5,904 nucleotides of DNA from Rhodospirillaceae bacterium (GTDB lineage: Bacteria > Pseudomonadota > Alphaproteobacteria > MPNO01 > UBA2964), in contig JABJKO010000082.1 of assembly GCA_018660305.1 (NCBI GenBank), positions 1 to 5,904 of the forward strand, written 5' to 3'. The notes under the pieces were generated by a model. The model was given only the letters and a program-made list of their open reading frames with translations. It made no database searches and was not told the origin of the DNA. Made by a program: the position numbers and the translations under genes. How positions within the stretch are numbered: the stretch's first letter is position 1; every line of letters begins with the position of its first letter. Shown here one piece after another: positions 1 through 5,122 of the stretch.

Positions 1-1
1 G

Positions 2-298
2 GCCAATCCCGGTATCAGCCAGAGCGCCATCGCCAGCGCCCTGCGGTTCGACCGCTCGACGCTGGTGCAGATCATCGACCGGCTGGAGGAACGCGGCTTT
101 GTCGTTCGCGAGGTCTCGGCCCATGACCGCCGCTCCCACGCGCTCAAGCTGACGCCGGAGGGTCAAACGGCGCTGGCCGACCTCAAGCAGGTCATCGGCG
201 CCCATGAAGACCACATGACGCGGGTGCTGTCGCCCGAGGAAAAGCAGCAGCTCCTGACCCTTCTCGCCCGCATCCATCAGGCCCCCAAGGGCGATTAA
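2..298 (+). CDS. MarR-family transcriptional regulator (3' part; N-terminus outside window)
   Basis: The reading frame is open from the left edge, so this is the last 98 residues of a longer protein; MarR proteins are usually about 140-170 residues, so roughly 50-60 are missing. The visible part carries the winged helix-turn-helix: a helix with SQSAIASAL (residues 6-14), a recognition helix around DRSTLVQIIDRLEERG (17-32), then the beta-wing with the hallmark DRR (42-44) and LTPEG (50-54). The remaining C-terminal helix is of the dimerisation type. Family knowledge: such proteins are dimeric, usually repress neighbouring genes and are released by small, often phenolic, ligands. The stop lies 30 bases before the cupin gene on the same strand, so it probably controls, and is perhaps cotranscribed with, the next three genes. 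An internal GTG at 65 could be read as a start, but it falls inside the DNA-binding domain and is not the real start. The ligand cannot be inferred. Confidence 0.9.
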   Translation, partial: ANPGISQSAIASALRFDRSTLVQIIDRLEERGFVVREVSAHDRRSHALKLTPEGQTALADLKQVIGAHEDHMTRVLSPEEKQQLLTLLARIHQAPKGD

Positions 299-328
299 AT
301 TTCTTCCCCCAGACCAGAGGAGACAGAG

Positions 329-775
329 ATGGCCACCAATCCGATCGCCCAGGAACCCCGCAAAACGCAGCTCTTTGATTACAGCCCGCCCGACGGCTTC
401 AAGACCGGCAAGGCCATCGTCAATCTTGGCAGTTCCGGGCTTCTTCGCGGTGCAGTACAGGTCGTACGGAAGGGCGCCGGCGACAATAATCTCCACATCC
501 ATACGGGCATGGACGGCTTCTACATGGTGCTCAAAGGCGAAGTCACCTTTTACGGTCCGGAGGATGAGGTGATCGGTGTTTTCGGCGAAAACCAGGGACT
601 GACCATGCCCCATGGAAATGCCTACTGGTTCGCCAATAGCGGCGACAGTGATCTGGAAATCCTGCAGGTCGTGGCCTGGGATAGCGGGATCGACGACAAG
701 CGCATCGACGTCAACCCGCCAAAGGGCGATGTGGCGCCGGAAAAAAGCGAAAAATTCGACGCCCGACTGCGCTAG
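329..775 (+). CDS. Small single-domain cupin protein of unknown function
   Basis: A 148-residue cytoplasmic protein with no signal peptide or membrane segment. The ATG is set by a strong Shine-Dalgarno (AGAGGAGA at 316-323, 6 bases upstream). A single cupin beta-barrel is visible. Motif 1 is around H56-x-H58 followed by GFYMVLKGEVTFYG (63-76); motif 2 is around P94-H-G96 to N103. Two usual metal ligands are altered: the glutamate of motif 1 falls at M61/D62/G63, and the motif 2 histidine position is Y99, although H95 lies nearby. It may bind metal with an unusual ligand set or act without metal. The C-terminal 30 residues (from about 119) are charged and lie outside the barrel. It sits 15 bases before the SDR gene in an apparent operon. 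Cupins this small include isomerases, dioxygenases and sugar epimerases, and the sequence does not choose between them. The fold is secure and the function unknown. Confidence 0.85.
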   Translation: MATNPIAQEPRKTQLFDYSPPDGFKTGKAIVNLGSSGLLRGAVQVVRKGAGDNNLHIHTGMDGFYMVLKGEVTFYGPEDEVIGVFGENQGLTMPHGNAYWFANSGDSDLEILQVVAWDSGIDDKRIDVNPPKGDVAPEKSEKFDARLR

Positions 776-790
776 CACGGCGATCCATTG

Positions 791-1513
791 ATGCCCAATC
801 GAACCGCCGTCGTCACCGGCGCCAGCCGCGGTATCGGGGCTGCCATCGCGGCGCGGCTCATCACCGAGGGATGGCGTGTCCATAATCTCGACATCATCCA
901 ACCGGTATCGGAGACCGGGGTCCCCTGGATCGAAACCGATCTCACCGAGGAGGATTCCATCCTGCGAGCCTTCGCCGACATTCTGGCTGACGGTCCGGTA
1001 ACCGGGCTGGTCAACAACGCCGGCATCCCCAACAACGAGACTCTTCAGCAAACGACCACCGACCAGTTCGACCGTACGGTGGCGATCAATATGCGCGCGC
1101 CCATGATCTGCGCTCAGGCCGTCGTCGAAGGCATGAAGTCCGCGAAGTTTGGCCGCATCGTCAATATGTCGAGCCGCGCCCATCTGGGTAAGGCGAAGCG
1201 CACGGCCTATGCCGGCACCAAGGGCGCGCTTGTTTCCATGACCGGTGTCTGGGCGCTGGAGATGGCCGAGCACGGCATCACCGTCAACGCCGTCGCCCCG
1301 GGACCCATCCGCACCGCGCTGTTCGATGCCGCCAACCCTCCCGACGATCCCCGGACCCGGGACATCATCGATCAGGTGCCGGTCAAGCGGCTTGGTGAAC
1401 CGGAAGACATCGCCAATGCCGTATCATTTTTCATGAACGACCAGTCGGGTTTCGTCACCGGTCAGACTCTCTATGTCTGCGGCGGGGTCACACTGGCGCG
1501 CGGGGGGAATTGA
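791..1513 (+). CDS. Short-chain dehydrogenase/reductase (classical SDR, FabG-like)
   Basis: A 240-residue NAD(P)(H)-dependent oxidoreductase of the classical SDR family, whose members act on alcohol or keto groups of small molecules. The Rossmann motif TGASRGIG is at 9-16, NNAG at 75-78, and the active-site Asn is probably N100. The catalytic Ser is S128 (or S127), with Y140-x3-K144 as the YxxxK pair and the PG motif at 170-171. An aspartate (D34) at the end of the second strand favours NAD(H) over NADP(H); this is inferred from family rules. The length is normal and the C-terminus has the usual GQTLYVCGG segment (224-232). I chose the ATG at 791; the in-frame TTG at 788 adds only one residue and has no better ribosome site. 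No strong Shine-Dalgarno is visible, and the gene begins 15 bases after the cupin stop, which suggests translational coupling. The substrate is unknown; FabG proper is less likely because the context has no fatty-acid genes. Confidence 0.9.
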   Translation: MPNRTAVVTGASRGIGAAIAARLITEGWRVHNLDIIQPVSETGVPWIETDLTEEDSILRAFADILADGPVTGLVNNAGIPNNETLQQTTTDQFDRTVAINMRAPMICAQAVVEGMKSAKFGRIVNMSSRAHLGKAKRTAYAGTKGALVSMTGVWALEMAEHGITVNAVAPGPIRTALFDAANPPDDPRTRDIIDQVPVKRLGEPEDIANAVSFFMNDQSGFVTGQTLYVCGGVTLARGGN

Positions 1514-1516
1514 GCC

Positions 1517-2233
1517 ATGACTGACGCCGGTTGCAAAAACTTCGTTCTGGTCCACGGCACCTCCCATGGCGGCTGGTGCTGGGTGCGGGTCGCCGAGCGG
1601 CTGCGTGCCAAGGGGCACAGGGTTTTCACGCCAACGCTGACAGGCCTCGGCGAGAGATCCCACCTCATGAGCCCTGACATCAATCTCGATACCCATATCG
1701 CCGATGTGGTCAATGTTATCACATGGGAGGGGCTCCAGGACGTGGTGTTGTGCGGCCATTCCTATGGCGGCTGGGTCATATCGGGAATCGTCGAGAAAAT
1801 CCCACAGCAGATAGGATCCATCGTCTATCTCGACGCTTTCATGCCCGAGGACGGCCAGCGCGGCCTCGATACCCAGTCACAAGGATCGAAAGACGCCGTC
1901 GCGAAAGCGGCTGCGGCCGGCGAAGCATCGCGGCCGGGGGGATCAGCGGCGCGCTATGGCCTTACCGGCGACGATCTGGCGTGGGTGGATTCGAAACTGA
2001 CGCCGCAGCCCATCGGCGTGTCGCTCCAGCCCATCCATCTGACCGGCGCCCGCGACCGGGTGGCAAAAAAAACCTTCATCCTGGCCACCGGCTACAACAA
2101 TCCGCCTTTCGTGGCGAGCTACGAGGCGCTCAAATCCGATTCTTCGTGGCAATTGTTCGACCTGCCCTGCCACCATGACGTGATGGTCGAAATGCCCGAG
2201 GAACTGGCCGGTATCCTGCTCGCCGTCGCCTGA
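1517..2233 (+). CDS. Alpha/beta-fold hydrolase, plant methylesterase/hydroxynitrile lyase-like
   Basis: A 238-residue alpha/beta hydrolase that probably cleaves an ester or amide of a small molecule in the cytoplasm. LVHGTSHGGWCW (11-22) forms the oxyanion-hole strand and loop, followed by the TGLGERSHL segment (42-50) typical of this subgroup. The nucleophile elbow is GHSYGG (80-85) with Ser82. The C-terminal HHDVMVEMPEEL (219-230) carries the catalytic histidine, most likely H220. The expected acid after strand 7 is not evident: that region reads ILATGYNNPPF (188-198). D106 in YLDAFMP, after strand 6, is the best candidate. The start ATG lies 3 bases after the SDR stop, with a purine-rich GGGGGGAA at 1502-1509 as ribosome site, so the two genes are coupled. 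A run of eight A residues at 2065-2072 is unusual for such GC-rich coding DNA. The family also includes salicylate methylesterases, hydroxynitrile lyases and lactonases; the substrate is not determined. Confidence 0.88.
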   Translation: MTDAGCKNFVLVHGTSHGGWCWVRVAERLRAKGHRVFTPTLTGLGERSHLMSPDINLDTHIADVVNVITWEGLQDVVLCGHSYGGWVISGIVEKIPQQIGSIVYLDAFMPEDGQRGLDTQSQGSKDAVAKAAAAGEASRPGGSAARYGLTGDDLAWVDSKLTPQPIGVSLQPIHLTGARDRVAKKTFILATGYNNPPFVASYEALKSDSSWQLFDLPCHHDVMVEMPEELAGILLAVA

Positions 2234-2259
2234 GCGGCACCGGCAACCCCTCTTTATGG

Positions 2260-2274
2260 TTAATCACTTATTAA
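2260..2274. promoter_or_regulatory. Candidate CtrA-type binding box (TTAA-N7-TTAA)
   Basis: TTAA at 2260-2263 and TTAA at 2271-2274 are separated by exactly seven bases, the full consensus for the alphaproteobacterial cell-cycle regulator CtrA. It lies in a short AT-rich island between the hydrolase stop and the beta-synthase start, 148 bases before that start. The same bases also contain a 5-base inverted repeat (TTAAT / ATTAA). The match is read directly; binding is an inference that depends on the organism being an alphaproteobacterium. No convincing sigma-70 boxes are visible next to it. Confidence 0.4.
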
Positions 2275-2338
2275 TACCCGCTGGGCGACTCTGTTCCCAT
2301 GGGCGCGGCATGGTCAGGAAACCGGTCAAATATTCCTA

Positions 2339-2360
2339 ATCGCCCCCTGATTCGGGCGAT
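2339..2360. repeat. Perfect 7-bp inverted repeat in the leader upstream of cbs
   Basis: ATCGCCC (2339-2345) and GGGCGAT (2354-2360) are perfectly complementary around an 8-base loop. No T-run follows, so this is not an intrinsic terminator. It could be an operator for a dimeric regulator or a leader RNA hairpin. It overlaps a second inverted-repeat pair at 2345-2381, and the two could not form fully at the same time as RNA. Confidence 0.4.
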
Positions 2361-2381
2361 GTGGCGTATCATTTATCAGGG
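2345..2381. repeat. Second inverted repeat (CCCTGAT / ATCAGGG) in the cbs leader
   Basis: CCCTGAT at 2345-2351 pairs exactly with ATCAGGG at 2375-2381 across a 23-base spacer. The left arm is taken mostly from the loop of the 2339-2360 hairpin and shares base 2345 with its stem, so the two structures compete. The right arm ends 41 bases before the beta-synthase ATG. It may be an operator or an alternative leader fold; a 7-base match across this spacer could also be chance. Confidence 0.25.
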
Positions 2382-2422
2382 ACTGATCTTGACCATAGCG
2401 CAGCCAGAGAACGGGTGAGCAG

Positions 2423-3817
2423 ATGGATATTAAAGACAACATCCTCGATGCGATTGGCAACACGCCGCTCGTGCGGCTTAACAAGGTGGTGCCCGAGGGC
2501 GCCGCCACCATTCTCGCCAAGTGCGAATACATGAACCCCACCGGCTCCATCAAGGACCGGATGGCGGGCTTCATTATCGAACAGGCGGAGAAAGAAGGCC
2601 TGCTCAAGCCGGGCGGCACCATTGTCGAGAACACTTCCGGGAATACCGGCCAAAGCCTTGCCATGGCGGCGGCGGTCAAGGGTTACCGCTGCGTCTTTAC
2701 CCTGCCAGACAAGATGAGCCAGGAAAAGATCGACATGATGCGGGCCTATGGCGCCGAGGTGGTGATCACCCCCACCGACGTGCCCGGCGACTCGCCGGAT
2801 CATTATGTGAATACCGCCAAACGCATCGCCTCCGAAACACCCGGCGCGTTCTATGTGGATCAGTACCATTCGAAATGGAATATCGAGGCCCATCGCCGCT
2901 TCACCGGGCGCGAGATCTTTGAGCAGACCGATGGCGGCAAGATCGATGTCTTCATGGGCGGCACCGGCACCGGCGGCACCGTGTCCGGCGTCGGGCGCTG
3001 GTTCAAGGAACATGCCCCCCATGTGAAGATCATCGGCGTCGATCCGCTGGGGTCGGTTCATTATCACCTGTTCAAGACCGGCGCCCTGCCCACCGCCTAT
3101 GTCTACAAGGTGGAGGGCATCGGCGAGGACATAAAATGCGACGCCATGGATTTCTCGGTAGTCGACGACATGCGCCAGGTCAATGACAAGCAGAGCTTCG
3201 ACATGGGCCGCCGCCTGGTGCGCGAGGAAGGGCTGTTTTGCGGCGGGTCATCGGGTTCCATCGTCCATGCCGCCGTCGAGGTCGCGCAGGAAATCGGACC
3301 GGACAAGATCATCGTCGTCACATTGTGCGATTCGGGCACCCGCTACATTTCCAAATTCCTGTCCGACGACTGGATGCGGGAACACGGCTTCCTCGAGGAC
3401 GGCCCGGATCTCGGTCTGGTGGAGGAACTGCTGACCGAACGGAATATGTCGCCGGTAACCGCCACCGCTTTCTCGCCCATATCGGAAATCATCCATCTGA
3501 TGCGAAAGCATGGTGTCTCCCAGATACCGATCATCAAGAGCAGCAAACTCACCTCGATCATCCACGAGGCCGATATCATACGGGGCCTGCGCGACGGCGG
3601 GATCGGCCCGCAATCGCCGGCGGAGGACGCGGCGGCGCCCATCGGCGGGCTGATATACCCCAAGGCCCGGCTCGAGGAGCTGTTCCATCTGTTTGAAACC
3701 GATCACGTGGCCGTCGTCCTCGATGGCGGCAAGGTAGTCGGCGTGGTGTCCAAGATCGACCTGATCGAACATCTCGCCAAAAGACCGGGCACCGCGCCCT
3801 TAGCCGTGGCGTCGTGA
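2423..3817 (+). CDS. cbs: Cystathionine beta-synthase with C-terminal CBS-domain pair
   Basis: A PLP enzyme of fold type II, 464 residues, condensing homocysteine with serine to give cystathionine, the first step of reverse transsulfuration. The catalytic domain spans about 1-325. PLP lysine K44 sits in TGSIKDR (40-46), the substrate loop TSGNTG is at 71-76, and the phosphate-binding Gly/Thr loop GTGTGGT at 180-186. LCDSGTRYISK (301-311), with S304 facing the pyridine nitrogen, is typical of beta-synthases. Two CBS motifs follow, about 340-395 and 405-455. The second keeps the S-x-x-D nucleotide motif (S443, D446); the first has H381 where Ser/Thr is expected, so any adenosyl ligand is more likely at the second. 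There is no N-terminal heme domain, unlike the human enzyme. A GGTGAG at 2414-2419 serves as ribosome site. The gamma-lyase gene follows after 24 bases. O-acetylserine as the donor, as in bacterial MccA enzymes or cysteine synthases, cannot be excluded. Confidence 0.93.
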   Translation: MDIKDNILDAIGNTPLVRLNKVVPEGAATILAKCEYMNPTGSIKDRMAGFIIEQAEKEGLLKPGGTIVENTSGNTGQSLAMAAAVKGYRCVFTLPDKMSQEKIDMMRAYGAEVVITPTDVPGDSPDHYVNTAKRIASETPGAFYVDQYHSKWNIEAHRRFTGREIFEQTDGGKIDVFMGGTGTGGTVSGVGRWFKEHAPHVKIIGVDPLGSVHYHLFKTGALPTAYVYKVEGIGEDIKCDAMDFSVVDDMRQVNDKQSFDMGRRLVREEGLFCGGSSGSIVHAAVEVAQEIGPDKIIVVTLCDSGTRYISKFLSDDWMREHGFLEDGPDLGLVEELLTERNMSPVTATAFSPISEIIHLMRKHGVSQIPIIKSSKLTSIIHEADIIRGLRDGGIGPQSPAEDAAAPIGGLIYPKARLEELFHLFETDHVAVVLDGGKVVGVVSKIDLIEHLAKRPGTAPLAVAS

Positions 3818-3841
3818 TCACAACGAGCTAAAGGCATAAGC

Positions 3842-5038
3842 ATGTCCAACAAGCATTTCGCCACCCGCTGCATTCACGCGGGACAGGAACCGGACCCGAC
3901 CACCGGCGCCATCATGACACCGGTCTATCAGACCTCGACTTTTGTGCAGTCGAGCCCGGGACAATGCATCGAGAATTACGATTATTCGCGGTCGGCCAAC
4001 CCGACCCGCACGGCACTGGAGGAAAATCTGGCGAACCTGGAAGGCGGGCGCCATGGCATCTGTTTTGCATCGGGCTCGGCCTCACTGGCGGCCTGCATTC
4101 ATCTGCTGTCGGCCGGCGACCATGTGTTGCTGTGCGATGACGTCTATGGCGGCACGTTCAGGATGTTCAATAATGTCTTCGGCCGGCTCGGCATCGATTT
4201 CACCCGTGTCGACATGACCAACGCCGAAGTCACCCGCGCCGCCTTTACCGACAGGACCAAGCTGGTCTGGGTGGAAACGCCCACCAACCCCATGCTGAAG
4301 ATCGTCGACATCCAGATGGTCGCCACCATGGCAAAGGAAAAAGGCGCGCTGACGGTAGTCGACAACACCTTTGCCACCCCCTATCTGCAAAGTCCGCTGA
4401 AATTCGGCGCCGATATCGTCAGCCATAGCTGCACCAAATATATCGGCGGTCATTCGGACCTGATCTCCGGCGCGCTGATGGTCAATGACGACGATCTGGC
4501 CGACCGGCTGCACTATATCCAGAACGCCGTCGGTGCGGTGCCGGCGCCGTGGGATTGCTTCCTGCTGCTGCGGTCCACAAAGACTCTTCATGTGCGCATG
4601 GAACGTCACTGCACCAACGCGCGGCGCATTGCTCACTATCTGGCGGAGGATCCCCGCGTCGATCATGTCATTTATCCGGGCCTCAGCACCCACCCGCAAC
4701 ATGCGATCGCACGCCAGCAGATGCGCGATTTCGGCGGCATGATCACCATGACCCTCAAGGGCGGGCTCTCGGAATCGCGGGTTTTCCTGGAATCCCTGCA
4801 GCTCTTCTCGCTGGCGGAATCCCTGGGCGGTGTCGAATCGCTGGTGGAGCATCCGGCCATCATGACCCACGCCTCGGTAGACGCCGACGCAAGGCAGGAG
4901 CTCGGCATCTCAGACAGTCTGGTCCGCCTCAGCGTCGGTATCGAGGACGCTGATGATTTACTGGGCGATCTGGACCAGGCGCTGGGAGCCATTGGTCAGG
5001 GCGCCCGGACGATCTACCCCGTGGCCGCGCAGTCATAG
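3842..5038 (+). CDS. Cystathionine gamma-lyase type PLP enzyme (Cys/Met metabolism family)
   Basis: A 398-residue fold-type I PLP enzyme of normal family length. Given its partner, it probably splits cystathionine into cysteine, 2-oxobutyrate and ammonia. Visible sites are YDYSRSANPTR (46-56; Y48 and R50 contact the cofactor phosphate of the partner subunit), SGSA (77-80) for phosphate, Y102 stacking on PLP, D174 in VVDNTFATPY, the PLP lysine K199 in SHSCTKYIGGHSD, and R362 in LVRLSVGIED for the substrate carboxylate. The segment EHPAIMTHASV (336-346) resembles gamma-lyases more than the gamma-synthases of methionine synthesis; this is judged by eye. Cystathionine gamma-synthase (MetB) or a homocysteine/methionine lyase remain alternatives, but direct pairing with a beta-synthase supports gamma-lyase. 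AAGG at 3831-3834 is a modest ribosome site before the ATG. It forms a two-gene operon with the beta-synthase and ends at the terminator 24 bases downstream. Confidence 0.9.
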   Translation: MSNKHFATRCIHAGQEPDPTTGAIMTPVYQTSTFVQSSPGQCIENYDYSRSANPTRTALEENLANLEGGRHGICFASGSASLAACIHLLSAGDHVLLCDDVYGGTFRMFNNVFGRLGIDFTRVDMTNAEVTRAAFTDRTKLVWVETPTNPMLKIVDIQMVATMAKEKGALTVVDNTFATPYLQSPLKFGADIVSHSCTKYIGGHSDLISGALMVNDDDLADRLHYIQNAVGAVPAPWDCFLLLRSTKTLHVRMERHCTNARRIAHYLAEDPRVDHVIYPGLSTHPQHAIARQQMRDFGGMITMTLKGGLSESRVFLESLQLFSLAESLGGVESLVEHPAIMTHASVDADARQELGISDSLVRLSVGIEDADDLLGDLDQALGAIGQGARTIYPVAAQS

Positions 5039-5061
5039 GAAAAGACCGCCAATATAACGTC

Positions 5062-5091
5062 AAAAAACCCACCCGGTTCGGGTGGGTTTTT
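5062..5091. terminator. Bidirectional intrinsic terminator between convergent genes
   Basis: CCCACCCG (5068-5075) pairs perfectly with CGGGTGGG (5079-5086) around a 3-base loop. Six A residues precede the stem and five T residues follow it, so both strands read as a GC-rich hairpin followed by a U-tract. It lies 24 bases after the gamma-lyase stop on the + strand and about 30 bases after the gentisate dioxygenase stop on the - strand, and can serve both genes. Confidence 0.92.
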
Positions 5092-5122
5092 CTTGGGATC
5101 AAGGCCTGACCCTATCACATTT

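Noticed and set aside
788..793. TTG start for the SDR one codon upstream of ATG
   Set aside because: ATG at 791 is the commoner start, gives the typical short SDR N-terminus, and no ribosome site favours the TTG.
2207..2244. Inverted repeat GCCGGT / ACCGGC around the hydrolase stop as a terminator
   Set aside because: The arms are six bases with a 26-base spacer, any inner stem needs a large one-sided bulge, and no T-tract follows.
2297..2313. Short inverted repeat CCATG / CATGG in the leader
   Set aside because: Five-base arms are expected by chance at this length, and no further symmetry extends it.
2389..2394. TTGACC as a -35 box for cbs
   Set aside because: It lies only about 30 bases before the ATG and there is no -10-like sequence at proper spacing.
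2369..3067. Minus-strand open frame of 232 codons across the cbs start
   Set aside because: It is the antisense shadow of the beta-synthase catalytic domain; its sequence is rich in Gly, His and Ala as expected from such shadows, with no domain.
3248..3772. Minus-strand open frame of 174 codons over the CBS-domain region
   Set aside because: It is antisense to well-supported coding sequence, with no motif or ribosome site.
4082..4870. Long minus-strand open frame (262 codons) inside the gamma-lyase gene
   Set aside because: It is fully antisense to a gene with all family motifs, its translation shows no recognisable domain, and such frames are common opposite GC-rich genes.
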